64,000 bases of DNA from Amycolatopsis coloradensis (lineage in GTDB: Bacteria > Actinomycetota > Actinomycetes > Mycobacteriales > Pseudonocardiaceae): positions 124,001 to 188,000 of the forward strand of contig NZ_MQUQ01000018.1 of assembly GCF_001953865.1 (NCBI RefSeq), written 5' to 3'. Positions 1-9,449 of the stretch are shown here, one piece after another (within the stretch, counting starts at the first letter, position 1; each line of letters begins with the position of its first letter). A program made the translations under genes and the position numbers. A model generated the notes under the pieces. It saw nothing but the letters and a program-made list of their open reading frames with translations, was not told the origin of the DNA and ran no database searches.

Positions 1-137
1 TGTGGGTCGGTCCCGTGGCGCACGTTCACCTTCCCCAAGTGGTGCCGGTACGGAGAGGGGCGGATTGCTCGGGAGTCCCACCGCGCGAATTCCGGCATTC
101 GTCACCGGTCATGACCCAGGTCTGGTAGTTGTCGGAT

Positions 138-1787
138 ATGAGCGACCAGCCGACCGCCGCGGAACTCGCCGACGAAATCCTCGACGCCCTCGCGGCCGAG
201 ACGCCGTTGATGGCGACCTTCGACAACATCCCGGGGCACGACCACGAATTGCGCGACGTCTCCGAGGCCGGGGACGCGCGGCTGCGGGCGGTGGCCGTCC
301 GGGTCGCCGGGCACGCGGCACGGTCGGCCGATCCGGACCGGGTGACGCTCGGCGTGATCACCCATCACGCGGAAGGCCTTTTGGCGAGACTGGACTCGCG
401 GAAGATCGAGTTCGTCTTCGGCGATCCCATGGCGGCCGAGGCGGCCGGGATACTCACTTGGCTGCCGCAGCTGGCGCCGTCGGGGGAGCGGGCCGAGGAG
501 GACTACCTGGCCAGGATGGCGGCGATCCCCGCGTTCCTCGCGGGCCTGGGTGACCGCTATCGCGCCGGGATCGAGGCGGGGCGGACGCCGGTGGAACGCG
601 CGGTCGGCAACGCCATCGCCCACGTCGACCGGTTCCTGGCCGTCGAACCCAACGCCCTGCTGGCCCCGCCGCTGACCGGCGATCGCGGCGCACGGCGGGA
701 ACGGCTGTTCACCGAGCAGGTCCGGCCGGCGCTCGTCGCCTATCGCGAGATGCTCGCCCGCGACATCGCCGGGCAGGGACGCCCCGACGAACGGCCGGGT
801 CTTTGCTGGCTGGAAGGGGGAAAGGAGACCTACGCGCGGCTGGCCCGGACGCACACCACCACCGGGATCTCGCCGGAGGAACTGCACGAGACCGGTCTCG
901 AAATCGGCCGCGCACTGGACCAGGAATATGGCCGTCTCGGCGCCGCCGTGTTCGGAGTGGACGATCCCGCCGAGGTCCGGCGCCTGCTGCGCACCGATCC
1001 CGCGCTGTGCTGGCGTGACGCGGACGAGATGGTCACGACCGCCGCGGAAGCGGTCGCGCGGGCCACCGCCGCCGCGCCCGGCTGGTTCCGCGAGGTGCCG
1101 TCCGCCGAATGCGTCGTGCGTGCCGTGCCGGATTCGGACGCGCCCTCCGCCGCACAGGCTTACTACATGACGCCGTCGGCCGACGGCAGCCGTCCGGGCG
1201 TCTACTACACCAACACTTTCCGGGTGGAAGAGCGGTTCCGGTTCATCGCCGAGTCCGTCGCCTTCCACGAAGCCGTTCCAGGGCACCATTTCCAGGCTTG
1301 CCTGTCGCACGCCCTCGACGACGTGCCGTCGCTGCGCAAACTGGTCCCGTTGTCGGCGTTCGACGAGGGCTGGGCGCTCTACACCGAGCGGCTCGCCGAC
1401 GAGATGGGTCTGTACTCCGATGACTTGATGCGGCTGGGCATGGTCGCCGAAGACTCACTGCGCGCGGCTCGGCTGGTCGTGGACACCGGACTGCACGCGC
1501 TGGGCTGGACGCGGCAGCAGTGCGTGGACTACCTCACCGAGCATTGCGTGCTCAGCGACATCGAGGTGCAGTCGGAGACTGACCGGTACATCGAATGGCC
1601 GGGCCAGGCGCTCTCGTACATGACGGGCAGGCTGGAGATCCAGCGGCTGCGCGCCCTCGCCGAGAGACGCCTTGGCGAAGCCTTCGACGTCCGCGACTTC
1701 CACGACCTCGTGCTGAAGCAGGGGCAGGTGCCGCTGCCCGTGCTCGGCGAGATCGTCCAGGAATGGCTCGAGTCAGCGGCGAAGTAG
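138..1787 (+). CDS. DUF885 family metallohydrolase-like protein
   Basis: The 549-aa protein belongs to the DUF885 family, whose members are thought to be zinc-dependent hydrolases; the substrate is unknown. The family signature HEAVPGHHFQ is present at about residues 377-386, where the His-Glu and later His pair resemble metal ligands. It is followed by the conserved FDEGWALYTERL segment. Length is usual for the family. I see no signal peptide or membrane segment, so it is probably cytosolic. I chose the ATG at 138; a TTG three codons earlier at 129 is possible, and neither has a strong Shine-Dalgarno sequence. The 3' end overlaps the convergent amidohydrolase gene by 15 bp. The family call is firm, the biochemical role is not. 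Confidence 0.85.
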   Translation: MSDQPTAAELADEILDALAAETPLMATFDNIPGHDHELRDVSEAGDARLRAVAVRVAGHAARSADPDRVTLGVITHHAEGLLARLDSRKIEFVFGDPMAAEAAGILTWLPQLAPSGERAEEDYLARMAAIPAFLAGLGDRYRAGIEAGRTPVERAVGNAIAHVDRFLAVEPNALLAPPLTGDRGARRERLFTEQVRPALVAYREMLARDIAGQGRPDERPGLCWLEGGKETYARLARTHTTTGISPEELHETGLEIGRALDQEYGRLGAAVFGVDDPAEVRRLLRTDPALCWRDADEMVTTAAEAVARATAAAPGWFREVPSAECVVRAVPDSDAPSAAQAYYMTPSADGSRPGVYYTNTFRVEERFRFIAESVAFHEAVPGHHFQACLSHALDDVPSLRKLVPLSAFDEGWALYTERLADEMGLYSDDLMRLGMVAEDSLRAARLVVDTGLHALGWTRQQCVDYLTEHCVLSDIEVQSETDRYIEWPGQALSYMTGRLEIQRLRALAERRLGEAFDVRDFHDLVLKQGQVPLPVLGEIVQEWLESAAK

Positions 1788-2732
1788 CTTTTCGACGTTG
1801 CCGTGCGCGATCTTCTCGCGGTCGGCTTCGTCGATGGGCGCGGTCTTGAGCAGGTTCACCATGGGCTCGTTCGGGGTGTAGGGATGGTCGACCGAGAAGA
1901 TGATCCGGTCGGCCCCGAGCACGGCCAGCGCGCACTGCAACGGCGGGAAGGTCGCGTAGCCGCTGGTGGTGATGTGCACGTTGGTCTTGAAGTAGTCCGC
2001 GACCGGCTGGCGCAGGTGCTCGTTGATCGGCGTCAGCACGACGTCGATCCGCGACAGCGCGAACGGGATCATCTCGCCCATGTGACCGATGATGATCTGC
2101 AGGTCCGGGTACTCGTCGAGGACCCCGGAGACGATGAGCCGCAGCAGGTGCACCGCGGTCTCGGAATGCCAGCCCCAGGCCGCAGTGGCGAGGTTGTCGG
2201 CCTGCAGATCGGAAAGTCCGGAGAAGTAGGCGTCCAGCACGGGTTTCGGCGGAAGCGCCGGGTGCAGGTAGAGCGGCACGCGGAGTGACTCGGCGGCGGC
2301 GAGCACCGGCTGGAACGCGGCGTCGTCGAGGAAGCGGCCGGTGGTGAGGCCGTTGAGCATCGCCCCCTTCAGCCCGAGTTCGGTCACCGCGCGGCGGAGT
2401 TCGTCGGCGGCCGCGTCCGGCGCCCGCATCGGGAGGGCGGCGAAACCGGCGAACCGGTCGGGATGATGGGAGATCGCGTCGGCCAGCGCGTCGTTCGCCT
2501 GGCTCGCCCGATGCGCTTCCTCCGGCTTCAGCGCTTCCGCGCCGGGAACGGCGTGCGACAGGACCTGGACGTCGATCCCGGCCGCGTCCATCTCCGCGAT
2601 CCGGCCGCGGCCGAGGTCGCGGAGCTTCTTCCGGATGCCCGCCATGATCGGGTGGTCGCCCAGTTCACCCTCGCCTTCCTCGTTGTACAAGGCCGGGTGG
2701 GTGAAATGCTCCTCGATGGCGATGACCTTCAA
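1773..2732 (-). CDS. Amidohydrolase_2 family protein (2,3-DHB/resorcylate decarboxylase-like)
   Basis: The 319-aa TIM-barrel protein resembles the decarboxylase branch of the amidohydrolase_2 family, which removes CO2 from hydroxybenzoates or related acids using one divalent metal. The N-terminal AIEEHF motif (Glu7, His9), His157 in LYLHPALPP, the GHMGE motif and the Asp in SVDHPY match the family metal and catalytic residues. Translation starts at a TTG (2732) with a GGAGGG ribosome-binding site 5 nt upstream. There is no signal peptide. It is convergent with the DUF885 gene. It could act on 2,3-dihydroxybenzoate or on an aliphatic hydroxy acid; the sequence alone does not settle this. Confidence 0.85.
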   Translation of the reverse strand: MKVIAIEEHFTHPALYNEEGEGELGDHPIMAGIRKKLRDLGRGRIAEMDAAGIDVQVLSHAVPGAEALKPEEAHRASQANDALADAISHHPDRFAGFAALPMRAPDAAADELRRAVTELGLKGAMLNGLTTGRFLDDAAFQPVLAAAESLRVPLYLHPALPPKPVLDAYFSGLSDLQADNLATAAWGWHSETAVHLLRLIVSGVLDEYPDLQIIIGHMGEMIPFALSRIDVVLTPINEHLRQPVADYFKTNVHITTSGYATFPPLQCALAVLGADRIIFSVDHPYTPNEPMVNLLKTAPIDEADREKIAHGNVEKLLRR

Positions 2733-2816
2733 CTCGACCCTCCACGTGCACGATCACTGACCTGGGCGCCCAGTCTTCTCGGTTCGCGCTCTTCGGGGAA
2801 CTTCGGTCGTGCGGAG

Positions 2817-2850
2817 CACGCGGCGCCGGGAGCGACCCCGGCGCCGCGTG
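2817..2850 (-). terminator. Strong hairpin terminator behind the GH2 gene
   Basis: CACGCGGCGCCGGG (2817-2830) and CCCGGCGCCGCGTG (2837-2850) are perfect 14-bp inverted arms with a 6-nt loop. The hairpin sits 3 bp beyond the stop codon of the minus-strand GH2 gene and before the amidohydrolase start. There is no clear U-tract, which is common for actinomycete terminators. Confidence 0.7.
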
Positions 2851-2853
2851 TGC

Positions 2854-5376
2854 TCAATCGCGCTTCGCGAGTGTCGCGACCTCGGCGTCGGACAGCGACC
2901 GGTCGTAGAACCGGACGTCGTCCACCGCGCCGCGCAGGAAGTCGACCTGCTGGCCGCCGTACTGGCCGCGGCCCATCACCGTGTGGCCGGTGCTCGCCGG
3001 GGCGGAGCAGGCGTTCTGCGAGGCGACCTTCTTGCCGTCGACGAAGAGCGACAACGTGCCCGCCTTCGCGTCGCGGACCCCGGTCAGGTGGTACCACTTG
3101 CCGACTTCCGGCTTCTCCGGCGACAGGGCGCGGAGACCGACGAAGCTCATGGCCCACCGCTGGTCCTGCCCGGAGTACTGCAGGAAGAAGGCGCTGTCGC
3201 GGCCGGTGTCCTGGCTGACGACGGTCTGGAACGCGCCACTGGCTTCGTCCAGCTTCGCCCACGCCGAGACCGAGTAACTGCCCGCCGTGTCGACGAGGTT
3301 CGCGCCGGTGTCAGCCTGTCCGTTCCCGGCGAAGGCCAGTGCGCCGCCCTCGACACCGCCTGCCCACTGGGCGTTGGTCAGCGCGGCGTGCGCGGTGCCG
3401 ACCGAGTCCGCCGCACTGGAACCGGTGCCCTCGTTGAACTTGTAGGCGTGCACGCCGGTGAGGCCCGGAGTGCCGGGGCCCGGATCGGGGGCGCCGGAAC
3501 CGCTGCCGTCGGCGTTGCGGATGATCGCCTGGTTGACCGCCCGCACCTGCGCGAAGTCCATCTTCTTCACCTGCCTGTCGTAGGTGAAGAACCCGTTGAC
3601 CTCGTGCTCGACGTCGGTGATCTGCGTGTAGATCGAGCCGCTGATGGCACAGCTCTGCGCCGACGCGAGCACGTCGCGCTGGTTCTGGACGTAGCGGCTG
3701 TTCAGCGTCGCCTGGTCCTTCACCATCTCGTAGGCGTGGCCTTCGCCGAACCACATGTGGTCCTTGACTTCGAGACCGTAGCCGCCGTGTTCGCCGTCGA
3801 TCGAGATCCGCTTGCTGTCGGGCATCGGCTTCGCGGGGCCGGGGTAGGCGTGCCAGTCGAGGACGTCACCCTTGCCGGAGTCGCCGAGGGAGTCACAGCA
3901 GTTGACCCCGCTGTGCGCGTTGACCAGCCGCGTCGGGTCCTGGGCCTTGACGCTTTCGGCGATCTTCCCGGTCTCCTCTCGCGACCACTCCGCCCAGCCC
4001 TCGTTGAACGGCACGTAGCCGACGATCGAGGTCCAGTTCTTCTTCTGCTCCACCAGTTCCTTCAGCTCGTCTTTGAACTGCCGCTGAGCGTCCACGGGCG
4101 GACGGCCCCCGGTGCGCATCGACGGCATGTCCTGCCAGACGAGCAGGCCGAGCCTGTCCGCGTGGTGATACCAGCGGTCGGGTTCGGTCTTGATGTGCTT
4201 GCGGACGGTGTTGAAACCGAGGACCTTGTGCTGTTCGAGGTCGAAGCGCAGCGCCTTGTCGGTCGGCGCGGTGTAGATGCCGTCCGGCCAGTAGCCCTGG
4301 TCCAAAGTGGACTGCAGGAACAGGATCTTTCCGTTGAGAGTGAACCGGAGTTTGCCGTCGGCGCCCTTCGCCGTGCCGAACTCACGCATGCCGAAGTAGG
4401 ACGACACCTTGTCGACGGTGCGCCGTCCGTCCTTCAGTACGACGTCGAGGTCGTAGAGGAACGGCGAATCGGGCGACCAGAGCTTCGCCTTGGGCACCGG
4501 CAGGGAGATCGTCCCGGCAGCGGACGCCTTGCTGCGGCTCACCACCTTCCCGCCGTCGCGGACCACGGCCTCGACGGTCAGCCCGGAAGCGCCGCCGGTG
4601 TCGACGGTGAGCTTGAGCGTGGAGGACTTCAGATCGGGGACCATGCCGAGGGTGCCGACGTGGTTGGCCGCGACCGGCTCCATCCACACCGTCTGCCAGA
4701 TGCCGGAGGCGCCTTCGTAGAAGATCCCGCGATCGGGGACGAGGCGCTGCTTGCCGACGGGCTGCCAGGTGGCGTCGGCGCGGTCCTCGACGCCGACGAT
4801 GATCTCCTGTTCCCCCTGGGGTTTCAGCGCCGAGGTCACGTCCGCGGAAAACGCGCCGTAGCCGCCTTGGTGTGCGGCGACCTCCTTGCCGTTGACGTAG
4901 ACCTTCGCCTTGTAGTCGACGGCGCCGAAGTTGATCCTGAGGGTGTTGTCCCTGCCCACGCCCCAGTTCTTGGGCACGGTGAAGGTGCGCCGGTACCACA
5001 TGTAGTCCTCGTGCCGCTGGATTCCGGACAGTGCCGACTCGGCGGGGTAGGGGACCAGGATCCTTTCCGCGAGCTTCTCGCCGAACGGCGGGACCTCGCC
5101 CGGCGCGGCGCCGGCGAACTCCCAGACCCCGTTGAGGTTCTGCCAGTTCTCGCGCACCAGTTGCGGCCGGGGATACTCGGGCAACGCGTTGGACGGCGAC
5201 ACCTGGTTGGTCCACGGGGTGGTCAGGCGCGGCTTGCCCATTTTCCAGCCGCTCTCCGCGGCCGTCGCGGCCCCCGACGTCAAGGCCAGGGCGGAGACGA
5301 CCGCGACCGCGGTGGCCAGTGATTTCCGGAAACGTCTGGAACTTCGGGGGTGATGAGGTGACAACGTTGACAACAT
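2854..5376 (-). CDS. Secreted glycoside hydrolase family 2 with C-terminal LamG domain
   Basis: From the ATG at 5376 the protein has 840 aa. Residues 1-40 form a signal peptide with a basic N-region and AATAA near the cleavage site. Residues about 65-230 are the GH2 sugar-binding (jelly-roll) domain, 235-335 an Ig-like domain and 340-640 the TIM barrel. The barrel holds FNEGW (Asn458, Glu459 as acid/base) and DGEHGG (Glu529 as likely nucleophile). Residues about 650-840 form a LamG/concanavalin-like domain that probably binds carbohydrate. The reaction is probably beta-galactosidase, beta-glucuronidase or beta-mannosidase type; specificity cannot be read off. The frame stays open 40 codons further upstream, but the chosen ATG directly precedes the signal peptide. 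Palindromes of LacI-operator type lie upstream. Confidence 0.9.
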   Translation of the reverse strand: MLSTLSPHHPRSSRRFRKSLATAVAVVSALALTSGAATAAESGWKMGKPRLTTPWTNQVSPSNALPEYPRPQLVRENWQNLNGVWEFAGAAPGEVPPFGEKLAERILVPYPAESALSGIQRHEDYMWYRRTFTVPKNWGVGRDNTLRINFGAVDYKAKVYVNGKEVAAHQGGYGAFSADVTSALKPQGEQEIIVGVEDRADATWQPVGKQRLVPDRGIFYEGASGIWQTVWMEPVAANHVGTLGMVPDLKSSTLKLTVDTGGASGLTVEAVVRDGGKVVSRSKASAAGTISLPVPKAKLWSPDSPFLYDLDVVLKDGRRTVDKVSSYFGMREFGTAKGADGKLRFTLNGKILFLQSTLDQGYWPDGIYTAPTDKALRFDLEQHKVLGFNTVRKHIKTEPDRWYHHADRLGLLVWQDMPSMRTGGRPPVDAQRQFKDELKELVEQKKNWTSIVGYVPFNEGWAEWSREETGKIAESVKAQDPTRLVNAHSGVNCCDSLGDSGKGDVLDWHAYPGPAKPMPDSKRISIDGEHGGYGLEVKDHMWFGEGHAYEMVKDQATLNSRYVQNQRDVLASAQSCAISGSIYTQITDVEHEVNGFFTYDRQVKKMDFAQVRAVNQAIIRNADGSGSGAPDPGPGTPGLTGVHAYKFNEGTGSSAADSVGTAHAALTNAQWAGGVEGGALAFAGNGQADTGANLVDTAGSYSVSAWAKLDEASGAFQTVVSQDTGRDSAFFLQYSGQDQRWAMSFVGLRALSPEKPEVGKWYHLTGVRDAKAGTLSLFVDGKKVASQNACSAPASTGHTVMGRGQYGGQQVDFLRGAVDDVRFYDRSLSDAEVATLAKRD
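5362..5369. promoter_or_regulatory. Possible second LacI-type half-palindrome at the GH2 start
   Basis: The perfect 8-bp palindrome CAACGTTG lies within codons 3-5 of the GH2 gene, inside TGACAACGTTGACA. The same core occurs in the upstream operator at 5526-5533. It may be a downstream operator or a coding coincidence. Confidence 0.3.
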
Positions 5377-5510
5377 CTGCTCGACACCCTTCTGGGGGCG
5401 ACCGCCTCGGCGGAGGTGTGCCTCCCGCTGGACTTGTGCAGGCGTGAAACCACGGCTCCCGTGGCCGAGTGACCGCTGTGATCCGGGCCATGGCAAGCCG
5501 TCAGCACTTT

Positions 5511-5537
5511 TTTACATCGTTGATACAACGTTGTAAA
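5511..5537. promoter_or_regulatory. Palindromic operator upstream of the GH2 gene
   Basis: TTTACA-T-CGTTG, centre ATA, CAACG-T-TGTAAA forms a 27-bp inverted repeat with one unmatched position per arm. Nested within it is the perfect 12-bp palindrome TACAACGTTGTA (5524-5535), with the central CG typical of LacI-family operators. It lies about 135 bp upstream of the GH2 ATG, inside the 273-bp gap before the FAD-oxidase relic. Its repressor is unknown. No LacI gene is adjacent; the nearest are at 10143 and 13872. Confidence 0.6.
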
Positions 5538-5649
5538 GCGTCGAAGGCCTCGAAGTGGTCGATGCCGAAATCCGCTGGAGGCTTCGGTTTGGAATTTCGA
5601 TGACATGAAGGCCCTTTGACACAACAACTGACCGATAGGTAACTTACTG

Positions 5650-6680
5650 GGGAGTCAGCTCGAAGTGGACACGGTCAGCCGCGCGGCCCGGATCCAGGCC
5701 GGGATCTTCGGGCCCGCGCTGGAGGACCGCCTTCGCCCGCTGGGGCTGACCCTGCGGCATTTCCCGCAGTCGTTCGCCCATTCGACTCTCGGCGGCTGGC
5801 TCGCCGCGCACGCGGGCGGGCATTTCGCCACGCTCGCCACCCATATCGACGACCTCACCGAGTCGCTGCGCGTCGTCACCCCGGCCGGGGTCGGCGAATC
5901 GCGACGGCTGCCGGGTTCGGGCGCCGGTCCCTCGCCGGACCGGATGTTCCTCGGCTCCGAGGGTACGCTCGGCGTGATCACCGAAGCCTGGATGCGCTTG
6001 CAGGACAGGCCGGTCTGGCAGGTCACCGCGTCGATCACGTTCGAGCGGCAGGAAGACGCGATCGCCGCCACCCGCGCGATCGCGCAGTCCGGGCTCCATC
6101 CGTCGAACTGCCGCCTCCTCGACCCGGCCGAAGCCTTCATCAACGCGGGCGCGAGTGTGGGCGGCGGCCTTCTCCTGGTCGGTTTCGAATCCGCCGACCA
6201 TCCGGTGGACACCTGGCTCGGCCGTGCGCTGGAACTGGCCATCGGTCACGGCGGGATGGTGAAAGCCCGGCGCAGCAAGGATTCCGCGCGCCAGGACGGC
6301 GATTCGGCGTCGGCGTGGCGATCTTCGTTCCTGCGGATGCCGTACCAGCGCGACGCTCTCGCCCGCCGGTCGCTCATTGTCGAAACCTTCGAGACCGCGT
6401 GCACCTGGGAAGCCTTCGACGAACTGCACCACGCGATCACCTCGGCGGCCCGCGCGGCGATCGACGAGGTGTGCGGCGGCGCCGGTGTCGTGACCTGCCG
6501 TTTCACCCACGTCTATCCCGACGGTCCCGCGCCCTATTACGGCATCTACGCCGCCGGGCGCTGGGGAGCACGGTCGCACAGTGGGACGAGATCAAGGCCG
6601 CGGTGTCCGAGGCGATCGCCGCCGCCAAGTCCGCCCTCGATCCGGCGGGGATCCTCAATCCGGGCGTGCTGATCCGCTGA
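5650..6680 (+). pseudogene. Broken FAD-binding oxidase (alkyldihydroxyacetonephosphate synthase-like)
   Basis: The conceptual product matches the C-terminal two thirds of AGPS-type FAD-linked oxidases: VSRAARIQAG, a SFAHSTLGGWLA stretch, GSEGTLGVITEAW, the FxHVYPDGPAPYYGIYAAG region and the terminus LDPAGILNPGVLIR. Three defects are visible. The first part, with the pyrophosphate-binding region, is missing. The frame shifts near 6560, after YAAGRW. The usual histidine-rich GGTxxHHHxxGRD segment is absent between the WDEIKAAVSEAI and KSALDPAG parts. No start codon with a ribosome site precedes it. The 3' end overlaps the LysR gene by 26 bp. It is most likely a decaying fragment. Confidence 0.8.
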
Positions 6681-7578
6681 CCGGTGGGCGGACGAACGTG
6701 GTCAGCAGCGTGGTGAACCGCATGGCCGCCAACGACAAGGTCCGCCCCGCCATGGTCTGCACCTGTGCTTCGCGCTTGCGGAACACAGCGTTGTCGAGAA
6801 GCACGTACGCGACCCCTTCGGTCGCCGCGTCCCGCCGGATGTCGCCCAGTCCGCCGACGAGGGCCAGCCCGCCGCCGCGGCGGACGAACTCGTACTTGGG
6901 ACTCAATTCGTCGCACACCAGCACCGGATGCGACGTGAGGTTCTCGATCCGGGTGGCGATGTCGAACAGGTCGCGCAGGCTTTGGCCTTGCGAGGGCAGG
7001 GCGAGGGGGTGTTCGCACAGCTCGGCGAGCCCGACGGAGTCGCGGCCGGTCAGCGGATGGCCGAGCGGGACGATCGCGTATACCGGGACGACGACGGCGC
7101 TTTCGACCCGCACGCCGTGCTGTGGCCCGGTCGTGAAAGTGACGGCGACGTCGGCCGCGCCGTCGAGCACGCGCCGGGTGGCTTCCTCGCGGTTCACCAC
7201 GTCGAGGTGGAAGGTGACGTCGTGTTCGCGGCGGAAGGCGGCGATCGCCTGGGGTACGACACGGCGGGCGAACCCCTCCGAGCAGGCGACGGTGACCGAA
7301 CGGGCGTGAAGTCCCCGCCCGGTGCGAAGTTCATCGACGAGGACGGCCGATTCGGCTTCGCCGCGGCGGACGTGGTCGAGCAGCCGGTTCCCGGCGTCGG
7401 TCGGCTCCATCCCCCGCGGATGCCGGACGAACAGCGGGACCCCGATCCCGGCCTCGAGCTTCGCGATCTGACGGCTGATCGCCGACGGCGCGACGGTCAG
7501 TTCGGCAGCGGCTTCGGACACCGAACCGGTGCGGGCGACTTCGAGGAAGTACGTCAGCGCGATCGGCAGCAGGCGCAC
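6655..7578 (-). CDS. LysR-family transcriptional regulator
   Basis: The 307-aa protein has an N-terminal winged HTH (about residues 3-62, ALTYFLEVARTGSVSEAAA and SAISRQIAKLEAGIG) and a LysR substrate-binding domain. I chose the GTG at 7578 because GGAAG lies 5 nt upstream and because LysR proteins normally begin directly before the HTH; an earlier in-frame start would add 16 unlikely residues. It is divergent from the M20 peptidase gene across about 113 bp, the usual layout of a LysR regulator and its target. Its effector is unknown. Confidence 0.88.
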   Translation of the reverse strand: MRLLPIALTYFLEVARTGSVSEAAAELTVAPSAISRQIAKLEAGIGVPLFVRHPRGMEPTDAGNRLLDHVRRGEAESAVLVDELRTGRGLHARSVTVACSEGFARRVVPQAIAAFRREHDVTFHLDVVNREEATRRVLDGAADVAVTFTTGPQHGVRVESAVVVPVYAIVPLGHPLTGRDSVGLAELCEHPLALPSQGQSLRDLFDIATRIENLTSHPVLVCDELSPKYEFVRRGGGLALVGGLGDIRRDAATEGVAYVLLDNAVFRKREAQVQTMAGRTLSLAAMRFTTLLTTFVRPPVSGSARPD

Positions 7579-7691
7579 AGGGGCTTCCTTTGCTTCAATC
7601 AGAACGCAGGGCGCCGCAAACGGCAATGGTCAGTGTAGGCGAACCGGCTTAGGCTCGTCCTCGACACTCGGCGAACAAATCTGGAGAGAAC

Positions 7692-9131
7692 GTGCCCATA
7701 CCGGCGGAACTGGTCGCGAAGGCTCAAGAACACGTGGACTCGGGCGTCTTCTTCGCCGAACTGGCCGACTTGGTCCGCTACCCGACCGTGAGCGACCATC
7801 CGGAGGGGCGCGTTGCCATCGAGGCATACCTGGACGAGGTGCTGACTCCGGCGCTGACGGGGCTCGGCTGCACGGTGCGGCGGTATCCCAACCCCGACCC
7901 GGCCGGTGGCCCTTTCCTGATCGGCACCCGGATCGAGTCGCCGGAGCTGCCGACCGTCCTGTGTTACGGCCATGCCGACGTCGTCGGCGGCCACGAAGGG
8001 CGGTGGAGCGAGGGCCGGGACCCGTGGACGCTGACCGCCGACGGCGAGCGCTGGTACGGCCGTGGTTCGGCGGATAACAAGGGGCAGCACCTGATCAACC
8101 TGACCGCGCTCAGGCTGCTCCTCGCCGAAACGGGGACGCTGGGATTCAACCTCAAGTTCCTGTTCGAGACAGGCGAGGAGATCGGCTCGCCCGGTCTCGG
8201 CGAATTCGTCGCGGCGCGGTCGCAAGCGCTCGGCGCCGACGTCCTGATCGCCTCGGACGGCCCGCGCCTGGACGCGGCGACGCCGACGGTGTTCCTCGGC
8301 GCGCGCGGCAGCGTCCGGATCTCGCTCGACGTCGACCTCCGCCCCGACGCCTATCACTCGGGGAACTGGGGCGGGGTGCTGCGCAACCCCGCCACCACTC
8401 TCACCGGGGCGATCGCCTGCCTTGTCGACGGGCACGGCCGGATCCAGGCGCCCGGGCTGCTGCCGCCGGAAATCCCTGACAGCGTCCGCGACGCGCTCGC
8501 GGAGATCCGGGTCGCCGGCAACCCGGGAGATCCGGCACTGGAGGAAAGTTGGGGCGACACCGGGCTTTCCGCCGCTGAGCGGCTCTACGGCTGGAACACC
8601 CTCGAAGTTCTTTCGCTGGGAGCCGGAGACATCGACCGGCCCGTCAACGCCATCCCTGGCGGTGCCCACGCGGTACTGCAACTTCGCCACGTCGCCGGGA
8701 CCGACGTCTCGGATGTGGCGGACACGATCAGGAAGCACCTTGCGTCGCAGGGGTTTTCGATGGTCGAGGTCAACGCCGAAGCGAGTTTTCAAGCCAGCCG
8801 CACCCCGGTCGGGAACCCGTGGGTGGGCTGGGCGAAGGGTGTCCTCGACGAGGTTTCCGACCGGCCGGTGGCGATCCTGCCGAGTTTCGGCGGCGGCCTG
8901 CCCAACCACGTGTTCACCGACATCCTCGGTATCGCGACCCTGTGGCTGCCGCATTCCTACCCTGGCTGCCTGCAGCACGCGCCCGACGAGCATCTGCTCG
9001 CGCCGATCGCCCGTGAAGGTCTCGTGCTCGCCACCGCCCTGTTCCACGCGCTCGGCCGCTTCACAGCTCCCGCAACAGGTACCGCTGAAGTTCATACGGC
9101 GCCGCGGTCGCTTTCGCGTGGTCCTGCATAG
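7692..9131 (+). CDS. M20 family metallopeptidase (ArgE/DapE/CPG2 type)
   Basis: The 479-aa cytosolic protein has the M20 two-zinc signature: YGHADVV (His94, Asp96), the bridging Asp128 in GSADNKG, and FETGEEIGSPG with Glu162 as general base and Glu163 as metal ligand. Later motifs include PTVFLGARGS and HAPDE. Length suits the dipeptidase/deacylase branch with an inserted lid domain. The GTG at 7692 follows GGAGAG. Divergent to a LysR regulator, it probably hydrolyses an N-acyl amino acid or dipeptide. Confidence 0.88.
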   Translation: MPIPAELVAKAQEHVDSGVFFAELADLVRYPTVSDHPEGRVAIEAYLDEVLTPALTGLGCTVRRYPNPDPAGGPFLIGTRIESPELPTVLCYGHADVVGGHEGRWSEGRDPWTLTADGERWYGRGSADNKGQHLINLTALRLLLAETGTLGFNLKFLFETGEEIGSPGLGEFVAARSQALGADVLIASDGPRLDAATPTVFLGARGSVRISLDVDLRPDAYHSGNWGGVLRNPATTLTGAIACLVDGHGRIQAPGLLPPEIPDSVRDALAEIRVAGNPGDPALEESWGDTGLSAAERLYGWNTLEVLSLGAGDIDRPVNAIPGGAHAVLQLRHVAGTDVSDVADTIRKHLASQGFSMVEVNAEASFQASRTPVGNPWVGWAKGVLDEVSDRPVAILPSFGGGLPNHVFTDILGIATLWLPHSYPGCLQHAPDEHLLAPIAREGLVLATALFHALGRFTAPATGTAEVHTAPRSLSRGPA

Positions 9132-9284
9132 CACTTGTTACGACCGTCAAGAAGGCGCAATGTCCTGCCCGTGACGACAGAACCGGACAGGACATGAAAC
9201 CTGCGCTGAAACTCAGCCGACGGCGGGGGACGGCCGCGGGTCGTGGCGGCCTTCGGTCCGAGTGTGATCGAGGTTCCCGCCGTG

Positions 9285-9435
9285 CAGTGCGCCGATCCCC
9301 GCCGCCGCGCAGGCGTTCATGTCCGAGCGGGCCGGTTCGGAGGTCACCCGGGTCGAGGCCTCGCACGCGGTCTCGGTCTCGCGGCCGGACGTCGTCGCCG
9401 AGGTCATCCTCGCGGCGGCCGCCAAGGTCGCTTGA
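9285..9435 (+). pseudogene. 3' relic of an alpha/beta hydrolase
   Basis: In one frame the sequence encodes about 48 residues ending at a TGA (9433-9435): IPAAAQAFMSERAG, then VTRVEASHAVSVSRPDVV. This is the usual C-terminus of proline-iminopeptidase/haloperoxidase-like alpha/beta hydrolases, including the SHA segment that carries the catalytic His. A stop codon lies 5' in the same frame, and no nucleophile elbow or start is present. The surrounding 366-bp gap (9132-9497) otherwise holds a weak inverted repeat (ATGTCCTG 9160-9167, CAGGACAT 9188-9195) and the operator hairpin at 9450. Confidence 0.65.
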
Positions 9436-9449
9436 CAGGTGAACCGTCG

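Noticed and set aside
1-128. Possible gene end before the DUF885 gene
   Set aside because: A short frame stops at 126-128, but the composition is not convincing and there is too little sequence to judge.
2809-5322. Long plus-strand open frame of over 800 codons opposite the GH2 gene
   Set aside because: It is an antisense shadow caused by high GC3; the minus frame has a signal peptide, catalytic motifs and full domain order.
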